Assembly (NCBI GenBank): GCA_903923925.1
Contig: CAIXZF010000113.1
Span: 1 to 64,000, forward strand
DNA: 64,000 bases
Direction of reading: 5' to 3'
Source: an uncultured Bacteroidales bacterium
Lineage (GTDB): Bacteria; Bacteroidota; Bacteroidia; Bacteroidales; CAIXZF01
Below are positions 36,503 through 46,943 of this stretch, piece after piece (position 1 is the first letter of the stretch; every line of letters starts with the position of its first letter). Position numbers and translations under genes: made by a program. The notes beneath the pieces were generated by a model. The model had not been told where the DNA came from. It worked only from the letters and a program-made list of their open reading frames with translations, and ran no database searches.

Positions 36503-39280
36503 ATGAAAAAACTATTCCTTCTTGATGCCATGGCTCTGATATACAGGGCATATTATGCTTTAAATAAAAATCCCCATGTAAATTCAAAGGGTTTAAATAC
36601 ATCAGCTGTTCTGGGTTTTGCCAATACCTTGTACGATCTGATCAAAAATGAGAAACCCACGCATCTTGGCGTTGCATTCGATACAATGGCACCCACTGCC
36701 AGGCATATTGATTTCGTAGCTTACAAGGCCAACAGAGAAGCTATGCCCGAAGATCTTTCTCTATCTATCCCTTACATTAAAGAACTTATTACAGCTTTCA
36801 GAATACCTGTTCTTTATGTTGATGGCTATGAGGCCGATGATGTAATAGGAACACTTTCCAAAAAAGCTGAAGATAATGGGTTCATAACCTATATGATGAC
36901 CTCTGACAAGGATTTCGGACAATTGGTTTCAGAAAAAACCTTCATGTATAAACCCGCCAAATTCAATGAAAAGGCGGAGATTCTAGGAATTAAGGAGGTT
37001 TGTGAGAAATTTGGTGTAAGCCGGCCTGATCAGATAATTGACCTCCTGGGATTATGGGGCGATGCAGCCGATAATATTCCCGGAATTTCGGGTGTTGGAC
37101 AGGTTACTGCCAAGAAGCTACTTGCAGAATACGACACACTGGAAAATGTACTTTTGTGCGCTCCTCAGATAAAGAATGAAAAATTAAGGGAGAAAATTCT
37201 GGCAAATACCGAAATGGCAATCATTTCGAAGCAGCTGGCCACAATAATCCTTGATGTTCCTATTGAATTCAACGAAGAAGAGCTGCGCTTAAAGGAGCCA
37301 GACAGACATTCGTTGAAAACAATTCTTGATGAACTTGAATTCAGAACATTTGCCAAAAGAGTATTTACAGATTTATCTGTTACAGATACAGCCAGGCAAA
37401 GTATACAGGGCGATTTATTTTCGCAGGAAAGCCAGCAGGAGATTCCTGTACAGCAGAGTACACTGAACACCATTCATAAATCAGAAAAACAATATTTCCT
37501 GGTAAACACTGATGAATCAAGAGCAGAATTACTAATGGAACTGCAAAAGCAGGAGAGTTTTTGTTTCGATACAGAAACAACCGGCCTCGATCCTATCAAC
37601 TGCGAACTTGTTGGCATTTCCTTCAGCTGGAAACCGGGCCTGGCCTACTATATGGCACTCCCGGCAAAGCAGGAAGAAACCAAAACCATTCTCAGTCCCT
37701 TTGCAGCAATTTTTGAAAATGAGGGTATTTCGAAAACCGGGCAAAATCTGAAATTCGACATCAGTGTGTTAAAATGGTACAACATTGAAGTAAAAGGTGA
37801 GCTTTTTGACACAATGCTGGCACATTACCTTATCCAGCCTGATCAACCGCATAATATGAACCATCTTTCTGAGACTTATCTTGGATATTCACCTGTTCCG
37901 ATTGAAATGCTGATCGGTAAAAAAGGAAATTCCCAGGGAAACATGCGGAATGTGGATCTTTCAAAAATATCTGATTACGCCTGCGAAGATGCAGATATCA
38001 CGCTGCAGCTCAGAAATGTTTTTGAGCCGATGCTTAACGAAAGCGATACTACCGATTTGTTTGAGAAGATTGAGATGCCGCTGGTACGCGTTCTTGCCTC
38101 CATTGAAGCAGAGGGAATCCGTGTTGACAAAGACATTCTCGACAAATATTCTTCGGAGCTGAGGCAGGATATTAGCGTTCTCGAATTTGAAATTATTGAG
38201 ATGGCGGGAATGCAATTCAATATTGCATCGCCTAAACAGCTTGGTGAGGTTCTTTTTGATCATCTGAAAATTGCTGAAAAGCCACGACAGACCTCAAAAA
38301 CAAAACAATACTCTACTGGTGAGGAAATCTTGCTTAAACTGGAGCATAAACATCCTATTATTAAAAAAATTCTGGATTACAGATCACTCTCCAAGTTAAA
38401 ATCAACTTACGTTGATGCTCTGCCAATGCTTATCAACAAGCATACAGGCAGAATTCATTCTTCGTTCAATCAGGCTGTTGCTTCCACAGGCCGGCTGAGT
38501 TCAAACAATCCGAATCTTCAGAACATTCCAGTGCGAACAGAAAGAGGCCGGGAGATCCGGAAAGCCTTTGTTTCGCGCGGTCCTGATTATGTGCTTATGT
38601 CGGCCGACTATTCCCAGATAGAATTGCGGATTATTGCAGCAATGAGTAATGACGAGGGTATGATTGAGGCTTTCCGCAGCGGGATTGATATTCACACCGC
38701 CACAGCTTCGAGGGTTTATGGTATTCCCATCGGCGAGATTACCAAAGATATGCGCAGAAATGCCAAGACGGTGAATTTTGGTATCATTTACGGAATCTCC
38801 GCGTTTGGCCTTTCAGAACAGCTCAATATTTCCCGAAAAGAGGCTGCCGACCTCATCAGTCAGTATTTCAGGATGTACCCTGGCGTGAAGCAATTCATGG
38901 AAGATTCCATTTTGTTTGCAAAAAGCCATGGTTATGTTGAAACGGTGATGAAACGCAGGCGTTATTTGCGGGATATTAACTCTAACAACGCAATAGTGAG
39001 GGGATTTGCCGAAAGAAATGCGATTAATGCTCCCATACAGGGTTCAGCTGCAGACATGATAAAGATTGCAATGATCAATATTTTCAATGCTTTCGAAGAG
39101 AAAAATTTCAAATCAAGGATGATCCTCCAGGTGCACGACGAACTTGTGTTTGATGCGCATAAAGATGAAGTTGATCTGATTAAACCCCTTATTAATGAAT
39201 TGATGCGCACAGCTATACCTCTGGAGGTTCCGCTGGAAGTAGAAATTAACACAGGTAATAACTGGTTAGAAGCTCATTAA
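36503..39280 (+). CDS. polA: DNA polymerase I
   Basis: A repair and Okazaki-fragment polymerase. The 925-aa protein has three domains in order: the 5'-3' exonuclease (about 1-290), the 3'-5' exonuclease with its acidic motif intact (FDTETTG near 354-360, and YACEDAD) so proofreading should work, and the A-family polymerase (about 540-925), with motif A DYSQIELRI, motif B RRNAKTVNFGIIYG and motif C VHDELVF. The ATG at 36503 is conserved. A one-mismatch -7 element (GATCTTTG) ends at 36485. Confidence 0.97.
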   Translation: MKKLFLLDAMALIYRAYYALNKNPHVNSKGLNTSAVLGFANTLYDLIKNEKPTHLGVAFDTMAPTARHIDFVAYKANREAMPEDLSLSIPYIKELITAFRIPVLYVDGYEADDVIGTLSKKAEDNGFITYMMTSDKDFGQLVSEKTFMYKPAKFNEKAEILGIKEVCEKFGVSRPDQIIDLLGLWGDAADNIPGISGVGQVTAKKLLAEYDTLENVLLCAPQIKNEKLREKILANTEMAIISKQLATIILDVPIEFNEEELRLKEPDRHSLKTILDELEFRTFAKRVFTDLSVTDTARQSIQGDLFSQESQQEIPVQQSTLNTIHKSEKQYFLVNTDESRAELLMELQKQESFCFDTETTGLDPINCELVGISFSWKPGLAYYMALPAKQEETKTILSPFAAIFENEGISKTGQNLKFDISVLKWYNIEVKGELFDTMLAHYLIQPDQPHNMNHLSETYLGYSPVPIEMLIGKKGNSQGNMRNVDLSKISDYACEDADITLQLRNVFEPMLNESDTTDLFEKIEMPLVRVLASIEAEGIRVDKDILDKYSSELRQDISVLEFEIIEMAGMQFNIASPKQLGEVLFDHLKIAEKPRQTSKTKQYSTGEEILLKLEHKHPIIKKILDYRSLSKLKSTYVDALPMLINKHTGRIHSSFNQAVASTGRLSSNNPNLQNIPVRTERGREIRKAFVSRGPDYVLMSADYSQIELRIIAAMSNDEGMIEAFRSGIDIHTATASRVYGIPIGEITKDMRRNAKTVNFGIIYGISAFGLSEQLNISRKEAADLISQYFRMYPGVKQFMEDSILFAKSHGYVETVMKRRRYLRDINSNNAIVRGFAERNAINAPIQGSAADMIKIAMINIFNAFEEKNFKSRMILQVHDELVFDAHKDEVDLIKPLINELMRTAIPLEVPLEVEINTGNNWLEAH

Positions 39281-39284
39281 TAGT

Positions 39285-39866
39285 ATGAAGAATATATGTG
39301 TGTTTTGTGGTTCGAGTGCCGGTAATAATTCTCTTTACCGGGATGCAGCTGTTGAATTGGGGAATGTCCTTTTAAGCCAGGATATCGGTTTGGTATATGG
39401 GGGTGCATCTGTAGGATTAATGGGGATTGTAGCGGATACAGTTCTGGAAGGCGGAGGCAGGGCAACCGGGGTGATTCCAAATTTTTTCTCAAAAACAGAA
39501 ATTGCTCATCCTTCGCTTACCGAATTGCATTATGTTGACTCCATGCATGAGCGGAAAAATATGATGGTGGAGCTTTCAGATGGTTTTATCTCACTTCCGG
39601 GTGGGTTTGGTACCCTTGATGAGTTGTTTGAGGTTATGACCTGGGCCCAACTCGATTTGCATGTAAAACCTGTTGGTTTGCTCAATATTTCCGGCTATTA
39701 CGACCGTTTGCTCGAATTGTTCGACCATATGGTAAACGAAGGCTTTGTAAAGCAAGCTCACAGGGATATGATGCTCGTAAATTCCTCACCATCTCCCCTG
39801 GTAGAAGCCATGAAGTCCTATCAACCCGTAAAACTCGAAAAATGGCTGAACAGGATTAAAAGCTAA
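39285..39866 (+). CDS. LOG-family nucleotide 5'-monophosphate phosphoribohydrolase
   Basis: A 193-aa Rossmann-fold protein of the TIGR00730 family. It has CVFCGSSAGN at the N-terminus and the signature PGGFGTLDELFE (about residues 105-116). Family members hydrolyse nucleoside monophosphates to free base and ribose phosphate. The cytokinin-activating label is inherited from plants and need not apply. It starts 4 bp after polA stops. Confidence 0.9.
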   Translation: MKNICVFCGSSAGNNSLYRDAAVELGNVLLSQDIGLVYGGASVGLMGIVADTVLEGGGRATGVIPNFFSKTEIAHPSLTELHYVDSMHERKNMMVELSDGFISLPGGFGTLDELFEVMTWAQLDLHVKPVGLLNISGYYDRLLELFDHMVNEGFVKQAHRDMMLVNSSPSPLVEAMKSYQPVKLEKWLNRIKS

Positions 39867-39973
39867 GACCTCCTGACCTGATACCACAACAGAGGCTTTT
39901 GCAATTACTGGTAAGATTATCAGCAAACATACCAGCAAACCAGCAAACTAAAATCAAGTCAGGCTATAGCTTA

Positions 39974-42058
39974 CTATTTCGCCATAATCTTGAACTCTGT
40001 ACGGCGGTTCAGCTGCCTTCCTTCGTCGGTTTTGTTTGTAGCAATTGGCTGAGTGAAACCATATCCCATATAAGTAAGGCGCTTTGAATCGATGCCGTGA
40101 GCAATAAGATATTCTACCACTGCTTTTGCACGATTTTCTGATAATTTCTGGTTATATACAGCAGATCCATAGCTGTCTGTATGTCCCGAAATTTCAATTT
40201 TTAGCTTTGGCATTTCCTTAAGCAAATCAATCAGACGCGTGAGCTCTGCCTGAGATTCGGGACGAAGCGTAAACCTGTCGAAATCGAAGAAGATATTTCT
40301 GAGAATAATCTTTTTTCCGATTTCAACCTTTTTAAGATAGATGTCGCGAACAATTTCCTGGTAACCTTTAGCTGGTGGGATATCTACGTTTTCCGATTGG
40401 AAAAGATAGCCTTCAGCATGAACGTTGATACCATAGTTTAATCCTGAAGGAAGGGGTACCAGGTATTTTCCTGAGGCCTTGTTCGAAGAAGTTGTAGTAA
40501 CAGGAATATTTTTAACATTATCAATAATATCGATAGAGGCTTCAATTGGGTCCCTGGTAACGTCATCCAGCACAACTCCTTTTAAAATGGTAAGTTCACT
40601 GGTTTTAACTTCAATAGCCGGAGCAGTGGAAACGCCGAACGGAATAATTGTACTTGAAAGCAGATTATCCTCGTTTGCATCGAAAATCGGTTTTTCCTCG
40701 CCCAGAAAAGTGATCATGTAAATATCTTTTTCACCAAAGCCATCAGGTTTGAACGAAGCATAATATGCATGAATACCGCTACCTGAAATTGTAAGAAACC
40801 CATCATCGTCGGTAGTGTTGATCGGATATCCCATATTTTCCGGCTTCGACCATTTCCCATTCTCAACGATCGATTTAAAGATATCGAGTCCTCCCATAGT
40901 ATTATGACCCTCAGAGCTGAAATAAAGTGTTTTCCCGTCAGGATGCATAAATACGCTTAATTCGTCATACTCTGTGTTAATATCGCTTCCCAGGTTACGT
41001 GGTTCGCCCCATTTACCTTTCTTGTCCTTTGTGCAGGAATAAATATCATGTCCTCCATAGCCATCGGGCCTGTCACTAACAAAATACAGAGTATTCTGAT
41101 CTGAAGAATATGAAGCGGAAGCCTCATGGTATTTTGTGTTGATTGGCTTTCCGAAAGGTATAGGTTCTGACCAATCCTCTCCCTTCAGCTGGCTCTCTAA
41201 AAGATCACCGCCATTATCGCCCCTGTAGATTATTAGTTTCTGTGCGTCAGGAGAAAGCCAAACAGTGGCATCATGATATTCGGTGTTTAAAGGTTTACCG
41301 GGATGCTGTGTTTCCATCCATGAACCAACATTTTTCAATGATGTGTATATATCTTCATAGTAATACAAGTCCATAGGGTCCAATCCATTATCAACAGTTC
41401 CTTCCCTCGAAGAAGTGAACATCAGATAGGTTTCATCTGCATTTATTACCGGGTTGTATTCAGGAAATCTTGTGTTAATCTTAGAACCCAGATTATCAAT
41501 TCTCACCCTTACAGGATGTTCAATTAGATCTTTGGCAACCTTGCATTCTTCAAGTTTTTTATTGACTTCTTTGCCAAATTTTTTTGTTTCCTCTGCATTG
41601 AGCCCGCTCATATATTTCCTGTATTTTTCTATTGCCTTATCAATATCAAGGTTAAAGTGATAGGCATTACCCAGAAGAAGATCAATATCCCTGCTCACAT
41701 TCGGATTAAGTCTTTGAGCTTTATCGAGAAAATAAATGGCCGTTGATTTCTGTAGAGAATACAAAAGGCACTTGCCAATTTTATAATTTAATAAGGCATT
41801 GTTTGGATTGAAGTCGTTGGCAAGATTATAATGAGCCAGAGCCTGAAGGTACAATGCTCTTGTATCCATTTCAAATAGTTTGTCACCTTTGTCCAGTTCA
41901 GCTAATGCTTCTTTCAGTCGGGGAAAATCCTCTTTTAAGAAACTCTTTTTATTGAACTCAACATTCGTATTTTGTGCGTTGGAAAACAACGGAAGTATAA
42001 AAAATGTAGAAATAAGTACAATATTTCTGAATGATGGTATATTCGTTATTTCCATCAT
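39974..42058 (-). CDS. OmpA-family protein with TPR and PD40 repeats
   Basis: A 694-aa protein: signal peptide (about 1-29), a TPR region (about 35-170), five or so WD40-like PD40 beta-propeller repeats (for example DETYLMFTSSREG and LYFVSDRPDGYGGHDIY), a carboxypeptidase-regulatory-like beta sandwich (about 490-570) and a C-terminal OmpA peptidoglycan-binding domain (FFDFDRFTLRPES ... HTDSYGS ... NRAKAV). It anchors an outer-membrane complex to peptidoglycan. The architecture is like PorE of the type IX secretion system, but assignment to that role is inference. Its ATG overlaps the TPR gene's stop (ATGA), so translation is coupled. Confidence 0.9.
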   Translation of the reverse strand: MMEITNIPSFRNIVLISTFFILPLFSNAQNTNVEFNKKSFLKEDFPRLKEALAELDKGDKLFEMDTRALYLQALAHYNLANDFNPNNALLNYKIGKCLLYSLQKSTAIYFLDKAQRLNPNVSRDIDLLLGNAYHFNLDIDKAIEKYRKYMSGLNAEETKKFGKEVNKKLEECKVAKDLIEHPVRVRIDNLGSKINTRFPEYNPVINADETYLMFTSSREGTVDNGLDPMDLYYYEDIYTSLKNVGSWMETQHPGKPLNTEYHDATVWLSPDAQKLIIYRGDNGGDLLESQLKGEDWSEPIPFGKPINTKYHEASASYSSDQNTLYFVSDRPDGYGGHDIYSCTKDKKGKWGEPRNLGSDINTEYDELSVFMHPDGKTLYFSSEGHNTMGGLDIFKSIVENGKWSKPENMGYPINTTDDDGFLTISGSGIHAYYASFKPDGFGEKDIYMITFLGEEKPIFDANEDNLLSSTIIPFGVSTAPAIEVKTSELTILKGVVLDDVTRDPIEASIDIIDNVKNIPVTTTSSNKASGKYLVPLPSGLNYGINVHAEGYLFQSENVDIPPAKGYQEIVRDIYLKKVEIGKKIILRNIFFDFDRFTLRPESQAELTRLIDLLKEMPKLKIEISGHTDSYGSAVYNQKLSENRAKAVVEYLIAHGIDSKRLTYMGYGFTQPIATNKTDEGRQLNRRTEFKIMAK

Positions 42059-43167
42059 TTGCAGATTTCTTTTACGTAGTTCTCTGCACCCTCAACTCCC
42101 AGCTTCACTGCACGTTTGTAATCATCGCAGGCCCCTTCATAATTTTGCATAGCTTCCCTTGCTGCTCCCCTGTTTACAAATGCATTACCATACTCCGAAT
42201 CTATTTTAATTGCAGTATCATAGTCTTCAATTGCCCCGGCAAAATCCTTCTGTTTAAATTTAGCATTGCCCCTGTTTATGTAGGCATAATTATATTCATT
42301 CTGAATTTCAATTGAAGCTGTAAAATCAGAAATTGCCCCCTGAATATCCCCTTTCTTCATTTTTGCAGTTCCCCGGTTATTTAAGGCTACAAAGTAATTA
42401 GGCTTTAGTTTAATTGCTAAATTGTAATCAGCAATTGCTCCATCGTAGTCTTCCAGCAAACGTTTTATACTACCCCTGTTATTATAAACATAGGGTTGAT
42501 TTGCATCTATTTCGGCAGACTTATTATAATCGAGCATAGCTCCCTGCAGATTTTCGAGCATTCTTTTTGAACTTGCTCTGTCATTGTAAGCTTTTGCAAA
42601 ATTCGGTTTTACGTTAATAGCTGATGTAAAATCTCTTATCGCATTATCAAATTCCTCATTTTCAAAGAAGATACCTCCCCGGTAAAAATACGCATGAAAA
42701 TTCGTGGAATCGAAATCAATAGCGTTTGAAAAATCCTCAAAGGCTGCATCAACCTCTCCCATTTCATATCTTGTCCTCGCCCTGTAAAGAAATGCTGAGG
42801 ATAATGGGCTTACATTAATAACCTGGTCAAAATCATCAATCGCCTGCCTGAATTTCTGTAATTCAAGTAAGGTAATTCCTCTGTTTAAATAAGCATTTGT
42901 AAATTCCTTATCAAATTCAATCGCCTTGGTGAAGGCTTTTAGCGCCTCTTCATAATTATTCTGTTCAAAATACGCCAAACCTGTATTGTAAGCAATCCCG
43001 GCATCCTGTTGCGTTTTATGATTTGATCCCTGCATTGTATCCATAACCAGGCGCTCCTTAATAAGAGCCGACCCCTTTGTCATAATATTTCTTGTGGTAT
43101 CAGACTTTTGAGCGTATACCTCAGGAAATGCCAAGACAAAAAGCATAAGCCAACATAACTTTTTCAT
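42055..43167 (-). CDS. exported TPR-repeat protein
   Basis: A 370-aa protein with a signal peptide (to about residue 19, VYAQ) and about nine regular 34-residue TPR units (A-x-x-D-[FY]-x-x-A-I-x-[IL]-x, with NNRG/YINRG starts). It is a binding scaffold on the periplasmic side. It sits between the MltF-like gene (29 bp) and the OmpA gene (overlapping stop-start), which suggests one envelope module. Confidence 0.88.
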   Translation of the reverse strand: MKKLCWLMLFVLAFPEVYAQKSDTTRNIMTKGSALIKERLVMDTMQGSNHKTQQDAGIAYNTGLAYFEQNNYEEALKAFTKAIEFDKEFTNAYLNRGITLLELQKFRQAIDDFDQVINVSPLSSAFLYRARTRYEMGEVDAAFEDFSNAIDFDSTNFHAYFYRGGIFFENEEFDNAIRDFTSAINVKPNFAKAYNDRASSKRMLENLQGAMLDYNKSAEIDANQPYVYNNRGSIKRLLEDYDGAIADYNLAIKLKPNYFVALNNRGTAKMKKGDIQGAISDFTASIEIQNEYNYAYINRGNAKFKQKDFAGAIEDYDTAIKIDSEYGNAFVNRGAAREAMQNYEGACDDYKRAVKLGVEGAENYVKEICK

Positions 43168-43196
43168 AATATTATGTTTTTAATATCATTATTTCA

Positions 43197-44636
43197 TCAG
43201 TTTTTAATGACATTTTTATAGAGGTTGTACATTTCAAGAACATCCATTACAAAATTAAACGGCTCTTCTCCCCTGCAATACCCGTAAAATGCAAGCCTGT
43301 CGCGGTAATACCTGGGTTCCGATTTCCTAAGAATGAAACTATCAACCTGATTGGTCCAGATGTCGTCTTTTTTTCCATATTTCTTTGCAAGACGGCGTGC
43401 ATCAAATACATGTGCCAATCCAACATTGTATGCAGCCAGTACAAATTTTTGCCTTTCAACAGGATCCTTAACCAGACTCCTGAACTGCTTATCAATTGAT
43501 TCAATATACCTTGCACCTGCAGCAATTTGCTGAGAGGGTGAAGAAATTGAATCAAGTCCGTATTCTTCCATTACCCAGGGCATAAGCTGTAAAAGACCAT
43601 AAGCCCCGGACCAGGCCTTTGCCTGAGGATGAAAATTTGACTCATGGTATATAAGAGAAGCAAATAATCGCCAATCCCAGTGCATATGTTTGCTATATTT
43701 TTTAATATCATTATCATAAACCGATATTTTATTGTTTCCAACAGAATACAGCTCACTGCCCACAATCTGAATAGTACGCCTGTTTTTGAAATACTTTTCA
43801 TAAATATCTTCGTAGTGCCTGGTTTTTTTATAGTTGATCAACCACTTGTTAAACAAAGCAAATAATACAGGTTTATTTTTTGCTACTGCCCACACCAGAT
43901 TTTGTTCCGGGCCAAGTTTTGTATTAACATCCAATGAAGGATAATACATTTGATTTACATGGGCAGAGGTCTCGTATGCTACTGTATAATCTATTTTTTT
44001 ATTTGCAACCGCTGAAATAAGCTGGTCGGTATGCAGTTCTGGATTTTCAACAATACTAATTGTGTCGCCCGACTCAATCGAATGCATAAATAACTGCTTT
44101 GCGAAAGGACTGCCTGCCGAAAGGTATACATGTTTCCCTGCCAGACCAGCCGGATTAAGTACCAGCTCTGCCTTCGAATTTTTCCTTTCTATGGCAGAGG
44201 GCCTCCGTTGTACCAGAACCGGAGCGGCATGTATAAGCGGAGTTGTGGCAAAAAACTTAGTGCTTCTTTCTTGTGTCACCGGCAAATCGAGTGCTACAAT
44301 ATCGCAGGAATCTTTAGCAAGATCTTTAAAAGAATTTTCATACGAATTTGTGATACTAATACTTAAACCAACACCCAGATAATCGCTGAAAGCCCGAAGG
44401 ATTTCATAATTAAAACCCATTGGTGTACCACGATAAAAAAAATAGGCGGTAGAATTATAGTCTGAAATTACAACCAGCTTGCCTTTACGTTTTATCTGGT
44501 CCAGATCAGAAATCTTTTTATTAATGATTAACTGATGGTCTGAACCGGAACTGCAGGATAAAAATAATCGCGAAAGCAGTGCAAAAGCCAGCAGAATAAA
44601 CAGAAACGAACGCCTTTTTCTAAAAAACGATATCAT
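43197..44636 (-). CDS. MltF-like lytic transglycosylase lipoprotein
   Basis: A 479-aa lipoprotein (lipobox FLSC, C28). The N-terminal part is a periplasmic solute-binding type 3 domain (about 40-285); the C-terminal part is a lysozyme-like SLT domain with catalytic glutamate E332 in YHESNFHP and GAYGLLQLMP. This is the MltF layout: it cuts peptidoglycan glycan strands with a regulatory sensor domain. The open frame continues to 44669, but the -7 element at 44656-44663 lies in that extension, so the ATG at 44636 is the start. First gene of the MltF-TPR-OmpA operon. Confidence 0.9.
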   Translation of the reverse strand: MISFFRKRRSFLFILLAFALLSRLFLSCSSGSDHQLIINKKISDLDQIKRKGKLVVISDYNSTAYFFYRGTPMGFNYEILRAFSDYLGVGLSISITNSYENSFKDLAKDSCDIVALDLPVTQERSTKFFATTPLIHAAPVLVQRRPSAIERKNSKAELVLNPAGLAGKHVYLSAGSPFAKQLFMHSIESGDTISIVENPELHTDQLISAVANKKIDYTVAYETSAHVNQMYYPSLDVNTKLGPEQNLVWAVAKNKPVLFALFNKWLINYKKTRHYEDIYEKYFKNRRTIQIVGSELYSVGNNKISVYDNDIKKYSKHMHWDWRLFASLIYHESNFHPQAKAWSGAYGLLQLMPWVMEEYGLDSISSPSQQIAAGARYIESIDKQFRSLVKDPVERQKFVLAAYNVGLAHVFDARRLAKKYGKKDDIWTNQVDSFILRKSEPRYYRDRLAFYGYCRGEEPFNFVMDVLEMYNLYKNVIKN

Positions 44637-44655
44637 TATATTTTGCCTCTTTCTG

Positions 44656-44663
44656 CAAATATA
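44656..44663 (-). promoter_or_regulatory. -7 promoter element of the MltF-TPR-OmpA operon
   Basis: TATATTTG on the minus strand, 19 nt before the ATG at 44636. No other -7 element is seen in the operon. Confidence 0.5.
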
Positions 44664-44696
44664 ATTCAAATACCCGTTATTCGGTCATTGAATCAA

Positions 44697-45815
44697 TTAT
44701 GATGTTTTTCTATACCTCCAGGTAGCAAGCCCGAGAGTAAGGAATGACAAGCCTGTCAGATAGTAAATCTCTGTCAGAATCTGATTAAAACCGGAGCCTT
44801 TTAGCAAGACCATCCTCATAACTTTAATAAAATGAGCTATCGGATTGAAAAGGTCCATCACCTGAGCCCAATGCGGCATATTCTCCACTGCAGTAAATAA
44901 CCCGCTCATCAGAATAATAACAATCATAATGAAAAAGGAAACAAACATGGCTTGCTGCTGCGTATCTGTCATGGTAGAAATTAGCAGTCCCAAACCCAGA
45001 ATACAGGAAATATAAATGGCTGCTACTCCGAATACCAGCGGCAGGCTGCCAACCATCGGAATATTGAACAATAATTTCCCGATTGTTAGTCCAATTGCCA
45101 GTTCTCCCAAAGCTATAATAAGAAAAGGAAGCAGTTTGCCGATAATAAACTGATACTTTTTTATTGGCGTTACATTGATCTGCTCTATCGTTCCGATTTC
45201 TTTTTCCCTTACTATGTTCATTCCTGATAAAAGCAGACTTATCACAGTGATAAGTAAAACCAATATACCCGGCACCATAAAGGTTTTGTAGTTCAATTCC
45301 GGATTATACCAAAATGAATGTGTGGTAGCAATTGTTCTGCTTTTATCCGGGTTTTGCGGACGAATCTGTTCATTGATCAGAATGCCGTTAAAATCCTGAA
45401 TTACAGAAGCTGTATAAGCATAGGTCAGGCCTCCTGAAGTACCATTTATCGCATTAATTATCAGCTGAACTTTTACAACTCCTTTGGTTCTCAGATCTTT
45501 TTCCAGATCGTGCGGCAGCTCAAGAATTGCATCACAATTTCCCTTTTTCAGGGAGGATTCCGGATCCAGACTTGTATAGGCTGCCTGGGTAATGTTATAG
45601 AAGGGAGACCCCTGAAACTTACTGATAAGCTGACGGGAAATTCCGGAGTTATCATAGTCGTTAATCTGAAGACGGATGCTCTTCATTTCAAAAGTAGCAG
45701 CATTCACCAGAATAATAAGCTGAACAACAGGAAGCAGAAATATAATCGGCAGCATGTTCTTATTCCTGAACACCTGCAAAAACTCCTTCTGAAGAATGAA
45801 TAAAATAGTATTCAT
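44697..45815 (-). CDS. ABC-2 type exporter permease, second
   Basis: A 372-aa protein with an N-terminal helix (about 20-40), a large external domain and five helices in the C-terminal half (INVTPIKKYQFIIGKLLPF is the ABC-2 signature region). It belongs to the YhhJ/YbhR class. It is the last gene of the tetR-tolC-hlyD-ABC-ABC-permease-permease operon, 21 bp after the first permease, and forms the membrane dimer with it. The substrate is unknown; related systems export cationic drugs or other toxic compounds. Confidence 0.88.
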   Translation of the reverse strand: MNTILFILQKEFLQVFRNKNMLPIIFLLPVVQLIILVNAATFEMKSIRLQINDYDNSGISRQLISKFQGSPFYNITQAAYTSLDPESSLKKGNCDAILELPHDLEKDLRTKGVVKVQLIINAINGTSGGLTYAYTASVIQDFNGILINEQIRPQNPDKSRTIATTHSFWYNPELNYKTFMVPGILVLLITVISLLLSGMNIVREKEIGTIEQINVTPIKKYQFIIGKLLPFLIIALGELAIGLTIGKLLFNIPMVGSLPLVFGVAAIYISCILGLGLLISTMTDTQQQAMFVSFFIMIVIILMSGLFTAVENMPHWAQVMDLFNPIAHFIKVMRMVLLKGSGFNQILTEIYYLTGLSFLTLGLATWRYRKTS

Positions 45816-45836
45816 TTAAATGTGATAAAAAATTAA

Positions 45837-46943
45837 TTATTCAAGCCTGTTTTTGAATTTCTTTACACTTAACGTTATGAAGAAGGCGGTCATACCAAGC
45901 AGTACGAGAGTTTCTTTCCATACATAGGTAAAACCAACACCTTTTAACATGATATTTTTTATGATGATGATAAACCATTTTGGCGGCATAAGCTGGCAAA
46001 TGATCTGAAGTGGCAGCGGCATATTTTCGACAGGGTAAATAAAACCGGAGAGCATAATTGTAGGCAGCATCAGTCCTATGAGGGAAAGCATCATTGCAAC
46101 CTGCTGACTGTTGGTGATTGTTGAAATCAGAATTCCCAGGGAGAGTGCTGTAATGATATACAGTGTGCTTTCGGCAAGCAGCAATACAACACTTCCTCTC
46201 ACCGGCACATGAAAAACGATATTGCTAACAAGCAGAATGATCACAACATTGATAAAGGCGATTAAAATGTATGGTGCCACCTTACCAAGTACGATCTGGA
46301 AGGGTCTTAAGGGTGAAACGAGCAAGACTTCCATTGTGCCGAGTTCCTTCTCCCTGGTTATTGTAATCGACGTCATAAGGGCAGAAATAAGGATAAGAAG
46401 CATGGCGATAATACCGGGTACAAACATAAAGACGCCTTTAAGGTTTGCATTATAGGCCATTTGAACTTCCGGAATAATCCCCGGAGCTGCTGTGCTGGTC
46501 CGGTTCGACTGCCGCACATAGTCACTAATTATCGCATTGGTATAATTTACAAGAAGGTTTGCTGTATTCGGTTCAGATGCATCATTTATGATCTGGATTT
46601 TTGCATTTCCGTCCTTTTCGAATTTCCTTGCAAAATCCTCCTCAAATACGATTACCTCTTTAATGTCGCCTTCCTGAAATAAGGTATTAATTTCATTTTC
46701 GCTCTGCAGTTCCCTACTGAGTTTAAAATATCCTGATGAGAGAAACTTTTGAGTTAATTCAGAAGTTACTTCATCTTTTGAGTGATCGAGAATCGCAATT
46801 TTGGCATCCTTTATTTCATTTGTGAGAACATATCCGAACAGCAGAAGCTGAACCACCGGCATGCCAATCAGCACGATGAGTGTACGCATATCTCTGATGA
46901 TATGATAGATTTCCTTGTATAAAAAACCGGCAAACCGTTTCAT
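45837..46943 (-). CDS. ABC-2 type exporter permease, first
   Basis: A 368-aa protein with the same layout as the next permease: N-terminal helix, external domain (about 45-170) and five C-terminal helices, with MEVLLVSPLRPFQIVLGKVAPY as the ABC-2 motif. Its ATG overlaps the stop of the second ATPase (ATGA), so the two are translationally coupled. It pairs with the permease at 44697-45815. Confidence 0.88.
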   Translation of the reverse strand: MKRFAGFLYKEIYHIIRDMRTLIVLIGMPVVQLLLFGYVLTNEIKDAKIAILDHSKDEVTSELTQKFLSSGYFKLSRELQSENEINTLFQEGDIKEVIVFEEDFARKFEKDGNAKIQIINDASEPNTANLLVNYTNAIISDYVRQSNRTSTAAPGIIPEVQMAYNANLKGVFMFVPGIIAMLLILISALMTSITITREKELGTMEVLLVSPLRPFQIVLGKVAPYILIAFINVVIILLVSNIVFHVPVRGSVVLLLAESTLYIITALSLGILISTITNSQQVAMMLSLIGLMLPTIMLSGFIYPVENMPLPLQIICQLMPPKWFIIIIKNIMLKGVGFTYVWKETLVLLGMTAFFITLSVKKFKNRLE

